Below are positions 52,301 to 61,622 of a stretch of 64,000 nt of DNA, piece by piece. The DNA comes from Alitta virens (Eukaryota; Annelida; Polychaeta; Phyllodocida; Nereididae), in contig OW028574.1 in the NCBI GenBank assembly GCA_932294295.1, forward strand, positions 52,760,797 through 52,824,796, read 5' to 3'. The position numbers and the translations under genes were made by a program. Each line of letters starts with the position of its first letter. Position 1 is the stretch's first letter. The notes below the pieces were generated by a model, which searched no databases, was not told the DNA's origin, and saw only the letters and a program-made list of their open reading frames with translations.

Positions 52301-55300
52301 CTATCATCCTATCTATCTATCTATCTAATCTATCTGTCTATCTATCTATCTATCTATCTATCTCTATTTATCTATCTATCTATCTATCTATCTAATCTAT
52401 CCATCAGTCTATCTATCCATCTATGCATCTATCCATCTATCTATCTGTCTATCTATCCATCTATCTATCTATCTATCTGTCTATCTGATTCGTTCCTGTG
52501 TTCAATATGATCACAGTATCCACGAACGACCGGGAAGTTTATGTCTTGGACCCTCCAAAGATAGGAAGCCTTTTTACCACTACACAGGAATGGGACTGGC
52601 CCTAGCCCCATCAATTCTTATATCTTGACGCCAAATTACCTGAAGAGAACAAATGAAGCTGGTTGGACTGAGGAAGACCGGTCTCTAGGTTGACACAGAG
52701 CTAATGCGCGTGTCTGCTCTAATGCATTGGAATGACTCTTTATGTGGAGAGCCTTTGAGACATGAGGAAATCCTGGTTAGTCCCGAGTAGCATGGGGCAT
52801 TAACACAGAACAAATTGGCTGGTATCAGATGAGGACCATTTCAGCATATGTCTGTTGTAATGGAAGAGGCAAACATGTACAAGACAGCAATGTTGACTTT
52901 GATGCCGACAGGAAAAGTGATTCACTTAGCGGTGTGGGAAGATGAGAACACATTAGAAAACAGACAAGATAATTTTAGCTTTTCTTAGTTCTGTGGGTAA
53001 AAAGAAACATTCAAAGCGTTGAGGTTTTGATTAATAGGAATTTTTCTACTATGTTTCTATTAAAGAAATGAAAATATCCGAAAATAAAAGTAATATCGTT
53101 TGAAATGGCAACCACATTTGACAAATTCTTGACGGTGATTGACAGCCTTGTTGATCTGACATTTGTCCACATAAAAATTATATTCTAACTATTGCCATAT
53201 AAACAAATTTTACAATTAGAAGGTTAAAATTTGGATAAACCAGAGATATCAACGGTTAAAGCATGTGTCTGGAAGCGAAATCCAACACTGAATTAAAAAC
53301 ATGTGTCTGGTGAGCGGAAAACTGAATTTTATAATTCAAATAATATTACCCACATATTGTCTGAACACATGTCACATGAATCGATGCATTTTTGTAGAAA
53401 ATTTGAATTTGTACATATGTGAAGGGCATTGCTGAAAAACAGTTTGCACTGAGCAATTTAACCCTTTTAAAATATATTTAATAAATAAATAAATGTAGCA
53501 TTTGTGTTGAGACTAACAAATGAACCATTTAGATACACGTAGTCAAGGACTAACCTTGCACTTTCACATTGGTCCCCATTCATACTGTTTTGCTCGTGGC
53601 AGTAAGGGAACCAGATGCTGAGCTATAAACAAACCATCTATAGATAAGAGGCCAAAAATTCAGGTCGAGGTGCCTGGTGATGCCTCAGTTTGGTCAGTGG
53701 GAATATTATAGCAACAACAACAACAACAGCAGCAGTTTATTGACCAAGCAACGATGCAGCAGCTGATTTGATGAACTGGACAGCCTCCATTGTGGTCACT
53801 GATCATGCTGATGGACTGTGCAGCGTGGTCAGTGGGACGATAGCCTCCTATCCATCAATCTGGCTTGCCCTCTTCACCTTGCTCACCGGACCTTTGTGGT
53901 ACGTCATAAATATGGACTTCTCAGGGTGGCCAGCATATCTAAGCAAGTCTAACCCTTGTTCATATTCCATCCATATTGGTCATACATAGGTGTGTCCTGT
54001 ATTGACCTCAACTGGAAGGCATTTGTATGGTATGCCTGTTTTCATATTGATGGATTCGGTTCATATTGATGACATCTACACCTCCTCCACTCAATAATTT
54101 CATCTTGTACATTCATCAAGGTGTAAAGTGATTGATTTCAGGTCACGACAATATAGGCATCAATAAAACAAACCACATTATATTTTTACAGTAGAATAAA
54201 TATATTATGACTATTCTTTCACAGGTTTGACTACTTCTTACAGTCAGACCCAAAAATGTGCATACACTTCAGCAAAGACGTAATTAATGAAATTGTGACT
54301 AAAATCATCCATATACAAGTGAAAACAGGTTGCTTTTTGATAGAAATGGTTACATTTGTTAATATGGACAGAATGATTAGCTGTAGCTGCCTATTAGTAG
54401 ATTTCACTAAAACACCATATGTCAAAATATTGTTCAGCTGGCTGTAGCTTGGTAGTTGTTCTTAGCTCAGGATACCTTGTGGCTATACACTTTGCCCGAG
54501 CGATCTGTTGTTGTTCACTTATTCGGTTAATTGCTTTGGACGCTAGACCGATAATAAATAACGGCGCTTTATAAGTACACAGCTCAGTGTCTCGGGCAAC
54601 TATACACTGTGCAATTGAAAGTTCTTTATAAATGGTTTGTAGTTCCATGACACACACATACTGCAGAGTAGACCATTTGTATCACAGCCAGGGGTAGCCA
54701 ACTGCAAGTAAAAGCATCATCACAAGTCCCTCCCAGCATCCCGAAGTGTGGAGTCATCTTGCTGGCCTGGTGTTTCCATGTCAAAGGTCAGGTAATTTGA
54801 GGAGAAGACCTCCAGTCCAATTCTAAAACAGAGCTCTGATGGGATGGCAACGTGGTGTTGCATGTCTCCCTAAAGATGTAATGTGAACGCCCATCATCAA
54901 GAGATTAATGTATGAACATGAAACTAATAACTACTGATGGGTTGTCATGTCTAGTATTTGGCTAATGTTCTAGCCTTGGCATAATTAATAGCGTGGTCCA
55001 GTAGCCTGTACACAACATGGTCAGATACTTATTAGATGAAACATAGGCGGTTGTTAACTTATTGCATCATTCCTCCCAGATGAGAACGGTGACCTGACCA
55101 TTGGTTGGTTGATGGCTTGATTAATGCAGTATGGTTATAATATATGACTCAGTAATACATAATACATTATACTTTGCCCTCCAAAGATATGATACCAATG
55201 TTAGAAAATTTTCACCTATGAACTTTCATCCTCAACCAGAGGCCTCTATCATCCAACTGAATGGAGGTGTGAAAAAATGATGATGTCACTCACAGGGGAA

Positions 55301-58300
55301 ACCCAGGGTTCCCCCAAGGGGTCCTGGTTAGATTCCCCCTAAGTTGCTAAGTTGTCTCTAGTCCCTGTGAGCATTTGATGAGTTGCTTATACTTTTCTGG
55401 CAGATGGTGACACCCTTTGTCTCTGTTTAATTTGTTCTGGTTAGCCTCAATGTGAATGGCTTCCTTCACGCCCCTCCCCCCACTAATTGGATTCTCTGTC
55501 TAGCATTTCAGTGTTAAGATAGTCCATTGGCATGATTGGGTGACCTGTGCTTAGAGCATGCTAATGTACTGGGGATGGGTGACCTGTGGTTAGAGCATGC
55601 TCATGCACTGGTGATGAGGACCATTGATGTTCTCTGGCACTTATTTTGAGCAGTCTTCTGGTCTCGTCTACATAGTTGGTATTGCTTTCCTTGCAAGATA
55701 TTTTATACACCACATCAGACTTTTCCATGTTGTCAGTTTTGTCCTTGGGCTTCACAAGTAACTCCCTTAGTTCGCTGTAAGATCTGGAGTGATATCTAAC
55801 ATAGGTAATTGTCATGTAATTTCTCTATTGGGAATTTGATCTTGTCATATATTAGACCACTCTGACCCCTATGTACATGCTTAAATGGTACATATTTTTG
55901 AGATAGGTTTTCATGTTACACTTAATGGTAAAATATACCAATCTATTGCTGTGGGTGCTTCACTGAGCTAAGTAGTGCAGCTTAAGGCGTCAGAATAGGG
56001 GAGTAGGATAAACTTGCACACATATTACAAAAGGTTATACCTAATAACGGTGTTAACCTACAAGCTAAATGAGTTCCTTCAACATGAAGCATAGGTCCAT
56101 CAAACAAATATTGTTTTGCTGTTGCCACCGATGGTAAAAACCTCACAAAACACCAACGACGGCAATTTATCAGTTGCTAACATAGCTACCGGTTTTTCAC
56201 CTGGCATTTTTGCACCGTCTTTCAAGCTCATTTTATTTATTTATTTATACTGCTGACGCTGCCTTGTAAAAATATATGCTGATGTTGACAAGGCAATCGC
56301 AGGAAGGCTTGAAGCAAGGGTCTATAATGTGGACCGTGGATGTAGAGGGCAGGTTGGGAGCACTATCTTTTCAGTGGAATTAATTAGAGTCCTGCGTGCA
56401 AGAGGCAGGTCAGTAATCCCGGACCTATAGGCTAGGGTCGTGCTCCTCATTTCAGCCTATTATAGAGGATGGAAACTGGGTCTATCATCACAAATGCCAT
56501 TCATAGACAGCTCTTCTGTGGTTTCTCTCATTTGCATCTAGAGCTCTCCAACCACATTGGCTCAGCTGCACATGCACCACTCAGCTATCAACCTACCCAC
56601 AATGCACTCTGCTTGAACATGGTGAAATTGCCTTACTCCCACATCGTGATGGACCTTTACAAATAAATTCCACATACAGCTATGTTCATATATAATATAC
56701 AAGACATGTTTTGGGATCTGTATCGAACTTACAAGCATTGCAATAATGCAACGTTTCGTATATTATATGTTTCCCTTTACTTGGTAGCTCTCAGATAATT
56801 GCAATTTGCTGCATATTACAACATGCATGGTTGCAATGACAATGAATGGCATATCTTACCCACACTCCATCCATATATAATCAATATAATGCTTAAAATG
56901 ATGGTTACATGTTAGCCAGCAGATTTACAATGCACAGGCTACGGAAGTTATATGTCATATATTTTGGTAGATAACAGCAATTCTCTTTACTAAAAGGAAG
57001 GTAATTCAATAACAGGAAATAAATTATTTCAAAACCATATCATTTCTATTAAAGATTTGCAGACGTTTTCAGGTAATCCGACTTGCATGCCAGTATTTGT
57101 TGTTGTTTTATCTTTTTATAAATTGTTGAAATGCTACTGGGTTTTAAGCTCAGTTAATATGTATGACCAGATACCAGAAACTGATGTAATGATGAGATGA
57201 CAAGGCTTGGAGTCCACACCCTTGCGTTTTCAATATTCTCCGTGTAAGGGGCCTTAAACTTCTCCATCACAGAAATACTACAGATACCACGTGCAAGTCA
57301 CTGTTAGTTCAGTGTCTCGTGTGAAAGAGTTTTAGCTGAGATGTAGCTCACGAATAGCGCCAAGAACTGAAATTGAACCCATGACCTTCATTGAAGCTGT
57401 CTAAGGCCTTAACCACTACAGCTACAACTCCACAGCCGTCACTGTCAACACAAATGTTATCTTACTTATCTCACCTTCAACATATGATTTATCTTAAATG
57501 GTGGGCAGTTTGAAATGAATATTAATGCCCTGGTCTTATATCTCCATTGGGTCAGTAAGTACAATTAATCAGCAAACAGCTGTTCGCTGTTTTACATTCT
57601 CCCATTTGGTTTTAGCAATGACAGATTCATGATGAATTCGTTGGGGTGGATGGGCCTTCAGTGCCTGAACAATTACGCGTTCTACCAAAAGCAGTTTAGC
57701 TCCATAAATATTGTGAAGACCCCAAGAGCCAAGGGTAAATGCAGTTGCCCTGCTGAGTGACCCCCTAACAGTGAATGATGCATTTTATACGTGGTCCCAA
57801 AATAGCTTTCTCCTTTGTGTACCCTTAAACGCAAAGCTGCCAGAAACATGGCCCATATATTCTGGTTTTTCCTTTTCTCTGTGCTGTGGTGTAATTGATG
57901 ATGTGTAAAAAATTAATGTAGGATTCACTGTGTAGGCGTTATGCAAGAAAAAAAAAATACATTCAAAGCTTCATCTTCTAGACTTGTATAAAACCACATT
58001 TAGTTCCCTTTAGAAAGATCTAAAAATGTGACATATGGCAATGATGTTGTACACTACTATCATGCTTGCTAGCTTTACTGCACAATGTATATAATAATGC
58101 CTTTATCTAAAAAAAGTTGCACTATGCCATGTAATATCTATATTGGTGATTACATAGATTCTTTCAATTATTGACATCCTGAGAGTCTCCCCTAGGATGT
58201 AAACAATGATGTATATTGACGGAGTAGTCCCATCCATCGAAACTTCTCCCAATTATAATCGTACAAGGGATCTACAGCAATTGATCATATGAAACAAATA

Positions 58301-58910
58301 TTGATGATCTGTAATAACAAGGGTGCTATAAAATACCATAGACTGCATAGGCGGTTCTGAAAATCATCACTGAGTTCTCGAAAAAACATGTGTATATGTC
58401 GTACCACTCTACTCAAAAACTTGCAATTGTCGACTCCATTGCTCCATAAACATGATGAAGAAACTGTTTCATAGCTCTCACACTTAATTTCTATATTTTT
58501 TTGGGTTATTTTCCTTATCATCATTGAGATGTCTGCAACTGCAGGAATTATAAACTTCAGGGAGATGCCATAGATAATCGGCGTATTTGAATGTATAGCT
58601 GAGATTTATAGCACTTCTTTCTATCCCTTTGAAAGACGAACGTTTCTACATTATATGACTAACATGATTATACAGTAACTTACCTGAGATAGCGCCGAAT
58701 GTTTTCGGGGTCTATCATTTCGCGCAGTCGTTGGGAGACATCCGGGTTGCCGTTTGATGAAATGGAGTCTGGCAGTCCGTGTAAAGCGGATCCTTTGGGC
58801 AAATTCAGGGGCCAGATTCTGATCAGGTAGCCAAAGAGGAAGCCAATGGCAAAACCCATGGATGTGATCACTGAGATGAGGATGAGAAATGCTGGTCTGG
58901 ACACCGCCAT
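22311..58910 (-). CDS. NAALAD2: NAALADase / glutamate carboxypeptidase II-family metallopeptidase
   Basis: Type II membrane zinc peptidase of family M28B. Eighteen coding exons join in phase: 58684-58910, 37392-37680, 36450-36575, 33776-33956, 33043-33133, 32405-32494, 30118-30203, 28172-28291, 26516-26598, 25792-25855, 25381-25448, 24813-24925, 24458-24548, 24263-24349, 23443-23614, 23259-23340, 23056-23148 and 22311-22515; 2268 nt, 755 aa (human GCPII 750). Exon 1 gives a short cytoplasmic tail and a signal anchor of about residues 7-30. The protease-associated domain follows, then the M28 domain with [14 protein letters not shown] (His and Asp zinc ligands), WGAEEFG (catalytic Glu and bridging Glu), YLNVDI (Asp ligand) and [10 protein letters not shown] (His ligand), then the dimerisation helices with [14 protein letters not shown]. 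All metal ligands are present. Several pocket positions differ from GCPII, so NAAG or folate hydrolysis should not be assumed. The paralogue (FOLH1, NAALAD2 or NAALADL1 type) is uncertain; the symbol marks the family. An acceptor at 58924 implies an upstream 5'-UTR exon. Confidence 0.95.
23808..24215 (+). mobile_element. tRNA-derived SINE with internal duplication
   Basis: The start GGTGCCTTGGTCTAATGGCT resembles a tRNA 5' half with an A box, and GTGGGTTTGAGCCCC near 23855 is a B box. About 105 bp (AGTATTACGATCTC to AAAGTTGCACACAAG) is present twice, at 23884-23990 and 24108-24211, with few differences. The element lies in an intron between NAALADase exons 14 and 15. Confidence 0.7.
25614..25772. 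repeat. Three-copy minisatellite beside NAALADase exon 10
   Basis: Three units of 49, 57 and 53 bp (25614-25662, 25663-25719, 25720-25772) share AGGACACA, ATATTAGAATTCTAAGTTCA and GCTTTTTTAAGTTC. The array ends about 20 bp from the exon 10 donor. Confidence 0.85.
25925..26048 (-). mobile_element. LINE-like 3' tail with hairpin, copy 1
   Basis: On the minus strand GGTGGCCCCTCA and TGAGGGGTCTCC bracket an inner GCTAGC/GCTAGC stem, followed by an A/T-rich tail with AATAAA. The copy at 35140-35250 keeps both arms but has a different inner stem. A conserved hairpin near an A-rich tail suits a retrotransposon 3' end; the LINE clade is not determined. Confidence 0.5.
26599..28171. other. NAALADase intron 8
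   Basis: AT-rich intron between exons 8 and 9 with no recognisable gene; it contains the AACGGCCAC-type repeat listed below. Small ORFs here lack support. Confidence 0.5.
27305..27500. repeat. AACGGCCAC-type dispersed repeat, copy 2
   Basis: Contains TAACGGCCACCTGTACTGAA and AAACGGCCACTT, and ends near GAGGTGACCGCTTACTCAGG. It shares its vocabulary with 3695-3795. Confidence 0.55.
28292..30117. other. NAALADase intron 7
   Basis: An ACTC/ATT-type microsatellite at 28388-28446 and a 17-base T run near 28845 are the only structured parts. No gene seen in the remainder. Confidence 0.5.
30896..31127 (-). mobile_element. tRNA-derived SINE, family S1, full-length copy
   Basis: On the minus strand the head GGCAGCTGGGTGTTCTAGTG with A box TTCTAGTGGTAAG and B box GGGTTCAATCCC (31065-31082 region) resembles a tRNA gene but has no pairing acceptor stem. 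The body has GGACAAGACGTTAA and AAAGATCCCACC, and the tail ends GGACTCC...CTCATCTCATTAAT. The same tail recurs at 31856, 50838, 57190 and 59169. Confidence 0.75.
31856..31990 (-). mobile_element. SINE family S1, truncated copy
   Basis: The tail GATGAGATGAG, TTACACATTTACCCCAT and GGGATCTTTCACTTGCCTCAG matches the 30896 copy; the tRNA-like head is missing. Confidence 0.65.
32645..32790. repeat. Diverged minisatellite in NAALADase intron 5
   Basis: Imperfect repetition of TTTTGACTAACAAG or TTTTGACAAGCAAG with GACCA or GGTCAGC and CAACAG or CAGCAG, three to four units of roughly 40-50 bp. Confidence 0.5.
34080..34380. repeat. Repetitive block with GGGCCAA/TTGGGCTGATG words
   Basis: Short related words (TGGGCCAATATTGGGC, GATGTCGGGTCAAC, AGCATGCCAGATGGGGTCAA) recur across 300 bp in the intron between NAALADase exons 3 and 4. 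Related words appear near 36963-37060. It looks like a degraded dispersed repeat. Confidence 0.45.
35140..35250 (-). mobile_element. LINE-like 3' tail with hairpin, copy 2
   Basis: GGAGACCCCTC at 35206 and GAGGGGCCACC ending at 35250 form the outer stem; AGACAATTATATGTCT is the inner stem. The outer arms match copy 1 at 25925-26048, the inner stem does not. Confidence 0.5.
36303..36445. repeat. CTTT/CTGT tetranucleotide array abutting a splice donor
   Basis: Mixed CTTT, CTGT and CTAT units end about 4 bp from the donor of NAALADase exon 3 (exon edge at 36450). The exon 3 reading frame stays open through the whole array. Confidence 0.85.
37868..38033. repeat. Foldback element C, copy 1
   Basis: The left arm ATTCATAGATTTGGAAAC and CTGAACTCCAGATGA is matched in reverse by the right arm (reverse complement ATTCATATAATTGGAAAC and GGAACTCCATATGATG). 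A shorter relative is at 47890-48005. A B-box-like TCAAACCAGG just to the left may be a SINE remnant. Confidence 0.6.
39263..42170 (-). other. Cluster of exon-like open segments inside NAALADase intron 1
   Basis: Four minus-strand stretches look like coding exons of something other than the NAALADase, whose exons 1 and 2 already join perfectly. They are 42080-42153 (after acceptor [26 protein letters not shown]), 40424-40522 (between TTTTTACAG and [21 protein letters not shown]), about 39705-39830 ([18 protein letters not shown]) and about 39263-39390 ([18 protein letters not shown], then donor GTACGT). The first runs into a stop soon after. I do not recognise the protein. It may be a nested gene with exons I missed or a decayed gene. 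Confidence 0.3.
40926..40986. repeat. Short minisatellite GGGGTATCACCTA
   Basis: About four to five units of 11-14 bp (GGGGTATCACATA, GGGGTATCACCTA, GGGGTATCACCTT, GGGGTACCTT). Confidence 0.8.
42556..42720. repeat. Purine-rich GAA/AAC microsatellite
   Basis: Long runs of AGAAGA, AACAAC and AAGAAC on the plus strand give a polypurine tract of low complexity. ORFs across it are artefacts. Confidence 0.8.
43575..43690 (-). mobile_element. LINE-like tail with TTGAA-type repeat
   Basis: In reverse, CTTGTCATGACAAGGAAGAA precedes TTTGAATCGAATTGAATTGA. A short-period tail after a small palindrome (CTTGTCATGACAAG) suggests a LINE 3' end. Confidence 0.35.
43691..45852. other. NAALADase intron 1, central part
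   Basis: AT-rich sequence. Several small ORFs (62-87 codons, both strands) occur but none has convincing splice sites or family similarity. I see no gene. Confidence 0.4.
45853..46062 (+). other. Orphan GC-richer open frame behind a splice-acceptor-like site
   Basis: A plus-strand frame of 69 codons without an ATG starts after TGTGGTTAG and ends at TGA 46060-46062. It is acidic and hydrophilic, with [15 protein letters not shown] and [15 protein letters not shown], unlike the random AT-rich frames around it. It lies antisense inside NAALADase intron 1. It could be a terminal exon of a nested gene or a repeat fragment; I do not recognise it. Confidence 0.3.
46553..46713. repeat. Foldback element D: near-perfect 160-bp hairpin
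   Basis: The left arm AATAAGACCCAATGG, ATGTGGTAT, GTGGACAGATTGGC is answered by the right arm with the same words in reverse. The centre is a perfect 13-bp stem with a 4-base loop, ATTCACGAGTGGC / GTTA / GCCACGAGTGAAT (46617-46646). Related ACCACAT / TATGTGGTATAC words appear at 47240-47425. Confidence 0.85.
47240..47425. repeat. TATGTGGTATAC-rich palindromic segment
   Basis: Contains ATGTGGTATACA, GTATACCACATAGGC and TATACCACATGG in alternating orientation and ends with TTGTGGGGTAGTAAGATAAT, similar to sequence bordering the hairpin at 46553-46713. Perhaps the other end of the same element. Confidence 0.45.
47700..47840 (-). mobile_element. tRNA-derived SINE fragment
   Basis: On the minus strand GGGGCCTAGCTCAGTTCTAG (A box TAGCTCAGT) is followed by GGGTTCAATTCC (B box). 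The spacing suits a tRNA-like promoter; no intact tRNA fold. Confidence 0.55.
47890..48005. repeat. Foldback element C, copy 2 (short)
   Basis: CATGGCTTTGGAAAC on the left and GTTTCCAATTGGCT on the right, with GAATTTGTCAATTGGAAT between, match the vocabulary of the element at 37868-38033. Confidence 0.45.
49266..49482. repeat. AGACA/AGATA pentanucleotide array with higher-order repeat
   Basis: About 43 pentamers, AGACA (C) or AGATA (T), with two ATACA variants. From 49306 the order T5 C T3 C2 T (ATACA) C4 spans 17 units (85 bp), and the same order starts again at 49391 for 16 units. Eight C units precede it. Overlapping Leu/Ser-rich ORFs on the minus strand are artefacts. Confidence 0.9.
50140..50385 (+). 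repeat. Dispersed repeat R1, copy 1
   Basis: Shares ATTACCCGAAGAG, GAGAAGACTGCAGGTCTCTG, GGTTGACACAGACCTAATGC and TGGCTCTTTATGTGGA with the copy at 52630-52865, same orientation. Identity unknown. Confidence 0.7.
50838..50930 (-). mobile_element. SINE family S1, tail fragment
   Basis: TGATGAGATGATAAGGAGTC, CACA and TTGCCTCAGCAAAGAA match the tail of copies at 57190 and 59169. A TA dinucleotide run follows at about 50950. Confidence 0.6.
52286..52490. repeat. CTAT tetranucleotide microsatellite
   Basis: About 50 CTAT units with CCAT and CTGT interruptions. The Ile/Tyr/Leu/Ser-rich ORF across it is an artefact. Confidence 0.95.
52630..52865 (+). repeat. Dispersed repeat R1, copy 2
   Basis: Matches 50140-50385 over about 240 bp with gaps: ATTACCTGAAGAG, GGTTGACACAGAGCTAATGC and TGACTCTTTATGTGGA in the same order. 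Confidence 0.7.
52866..55335. other. NAALADase intron 1, distal part
   Basis: AT-rich with a short CAACAA/CAGCAG repeat near 53712-53735 and an inverted TGCCCGAG / CTCGGGCA pair (about 54490 and 54593). No gene recognised. Confidence 0.4.
55340..55815 (-). mobile_element. Penelope-like retroelement fragment (GIY-YIG end)
   Basis: On the minus strand [20 protein letters not shown] then [17 protein letters not shown] and HALTTGHP match the GIY-YIG endonuclease region of Penelope-like elements. After a frameshift, [19 protein letters not shown] continues it to about 55360. The expected YIG reads YVD. A 39-bp tandem duplication (55538-55576 and 55577-55615) adds 13 codons in frame. No reverse transcriptase is seen upstream, so this is a dead truncated copy. 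Confidence 0.75.
55816..57185. other. NAALADase intron 1, no gene seen
   Basis: AT-rich intron. The block 56280-56470 is GC-richer but has no recognised coding frame. A 65-codon ORF at 56469-56666 is unsupported. Confidence 0.4.
57190..57431 (-). mobile_element. SINE family S1, copy
   Basis: The minus-strand head has A box TGTAGTGGTTAAGG and B box GGGTTCAATTTC; the tail reads GTGGACTCCAAGCC and TCATCTCATC. Confidence 0.7.
57432..58683. other. NAALADase intron 1, segment next to exon 1
   Basis: No gene or strong repeat seen. ORFs of up to 79 codons have no support. Confidence 0.4.
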
Positions 58911-59168
58911 CCTGCCTTCTCACCTAAAAGATGTAGGACATGATTAGTCAGTACATATAGCTATTACAGAGGCAAATTGATTACAGGGAAACTCCATAAT
59001 TGATTTTGTTAGTATCACTGATCACCAGCCTCTAGTTTCATTGTAAACGCCGCATAAGCTGGCTCAAAACTTTGAAGGTTGTGAAGTTCGAGAATGAATG
59101 TCATCTTGCTTTGAAAAACCATATCAATTTTTCCCAAAGGGCTATTACCAGCTCTGACAGTGCATAAC

Positions 59169-59410
59169 GATGAGATGATAAGACTTGGAGTCCACACCAT
59201 GTTACGTATATATCCCATGCTTGGAGTAATTTTACTTGCCCCAGCAATGAAGCATAGACACAGAGTTCAAGGCACCATCAATTTTATGAGGTTTAGCTCA
59301 TGAAGAGAGCTTGTTACGGGCATCTTATCGAACCTGGGACCTGCACCAGAGCTGGCCAGTGTGTTGTCCTGGTAACAGGCTGAAGCCTTAACCACTAAGC
59401 CTTCCAGCTG
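59169..59410 (-). mobile_element. SINE family S1, best-preserved copy
   Basis: On the minus strand the head CAGCTGGAAGGCTTAGTGGT carries an A box; B box CAGGTTCGATAAG follows about 55 bp on. The body has TTGCTGGGGCAAGTAAAA and the tail GTGGACTCCAAGTC and TTATCATCTCATCG. Confidence 0.8.
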
Positions 59411-61395
59411 ATATATAAATGACAACCACGCTAGAGAAGAACTATACTTTAACGCCCAGCCTGTCAATTAAAATAACGTACTTCACCATATCAGACGTAT
59501 ACATTGTTATAGTAAAATCATTTGAAGCCAATACAATTACTTGCCATAAAGAGTAACAGCCATTGCGGTGTGTCAGTCACTGCACTTGAGTCTGTACAGT
59601 GGGTGCTTCTTTCCTACTGAGTCCCTAGGCGACCGAGAAACTGTTTGAACAGGCCCACCAGAAGGGATTTGGTGGGTAATTCAGCTTAAGTGCCAGTCCT
59701 CAATTACATTGGTCTCACCAGCAGAGCGTCTATTTTGAGAGTTTTGCTTAGGGACATTTGATACTGATTGGAATTTAAATTTCAGGTTTTGTTAACTTAA
59801 AGTTTTTGATGTGAAGAATGATTACTGTGTGTATATGCATTTAAATTGTCATTCTGAGTAATGGCTAATGTCTTCTGTCTGAAAATCTGTCTATACTATA
59901 ATACTATGAAAAAAAGGCATTAGCTCGATCAATGGAAATGATATGACTCACTCGCTTGTATTTTAGAATTAGATGTGCATAGAATTTCAGTTAGATTCTA
60001 TTTAGATAAAATGATTCTGGGTAAAAAGTTCCGTTTAATATGAAGCCGACAGAACAATGCAACTTGCATTCAGTTTGGTCTTGTTCCAAATGACACTTGA
60101 TTGCCAGAAAGAATCAAGAAAGAGTGAATTGCATCATCGCTGGCAGCACTGCGTAAAGCGATTAGCGGGTGACATTTGGCAGCCTGTCTCGCTCTGCGGG
60201 TGGACGTGAGGAATCAAGATCCGTGATGGAGTTATGACAGTTTGTCATGCCAAAGCTGCTGCCAGAGCTCAGCCCTAAGCTGAAGTTACAGCCCACTTTG
60301 ATGGTCAATGAAATCAGACTCCTGTCCATAAAACAAAGGCTGTGTGACGGCAGTCTGCAACTGATTGCAAGCCTGCTTGATTCACCCTTGTTGCAATCTT
60401 AAACAACTTCCGTGTTCCGAAGCTGTCATGCAAGTGAAAAGTGATTCTACGTTTCTTGGAAAAACCCAATGAATATTTTGGTATCTAGTCCTTGTTTTCC
60501 AGATTTTGCTGACCAGATAATTTGTGTAATTACAAAAACTCCGGGTGCTGGATGCATGTTGTCGATAATGTAGCGACATGTTGGCGTAAGTGCAGCACGC
60601 AACCCCTCGAAGTTGTACATTTGTTGCAAAAGTAAATGACCCTGCTCATTACATCTGCCTCCATCCGGCATTGGTTGTGTGGTTGAGCTTCAAATAGTGA
60701 CATGTTATTGATAAGCAAGACAAAAAGTATTTCGAAAGATACTTTTTGTAAGTTAGATGAACGACCCGTGCGTCAAGGTTCAATTGCAACTATAAAATCC
60801 AACCACATCCATTCGTCACAGAGTCGCAAGGGCATAAACAACCAGTTTCGCGGAAGCTTATTCCATCATATTCGCCAACTGGAAGTACAGGACTGCGATA
60901 AAGAGAAAACAATGGATTGATGGTGACTTATTTCATTACTGTCGACCCAAGTCTGGCTCTGGGGAATATATCATCATTTAGAGAGTTTACTGTCTTCCTG
61001 GGTGTGTGATGTGTTGTGCATCACACTGATCAATGAGAAAGTTGACAGCCATGCCTAATATAACGCCTAATGCTGTGATGAACACAAGACCCCTCACCAC
61101 AAAGAGATTTATTCTCATTTCAAGTGCAGAAAACTATTATAGATTGGGAAATGAGAGCTGAAAATTATGTTTGAGTGTGAAAGTTGTGAATGTTAACAAC
61201 AATGGAACTTTGCCATTAAGACCGACCTTGGACCTCGGTGCAAATTTTACTTTTCTTAATAGTGGGGTAGTTTTAACGAAGAGGGCAAATGGGATGGTAG
61301 GTATACAGCTGGGTCCAAAAAAAGCTAATACAAATGGGTGGTCTTAATCGTGAAGTAGTGATATTGTTGTACTTTGAATAGTTCCACTAAAACAA
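59411..61395. other. Upstream region of the NAALADase gene
   Basis: No gene recognised. Within it 59560-59720 and 60060-60370 are GC-richer than their surroundings (for example AAAGCGATTAGCGGGTGACA near 60156) and could be conserved regulatory DNA or the missing 5'-UTR exon. A 72-codon ORF at 60702-60920 is unsupported. Confidence 0.35.
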
Positions 61396-61399
61396 GTTT

Positions 61400-61622
61400 A
61401 TATGCCATGTTATCACACTGTCCAAGCAGTCTCAACTGACTTTACAATTACACCCTTGGCAGGCCTGTTCAGCTTGAGCCTTTCTCAACTCCCTGGGAAG
61501 TATACAGCCTGTTATATAGCCAAGTACCTATTTAGGCCTACACCTTGGAGTGGAGCACAGAGTACCAACAACTATTCGGTTTGCAGGCGAACACCTTAAC
61601 CACAAGGCCACGGCACCCCTTA
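61400..61622 (-). mobile_element. tRNA-derived SINE, second family
   Basis: The minus-strand start GGGGTGCCGTGGCCTTGTGG then TTAAGGTGTTCGCC resembles the 5' half of a Leu/Ser-type tRNA with an A box. The body differs from family S1. The ORF across it is incidental. Confidence 0.55.
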
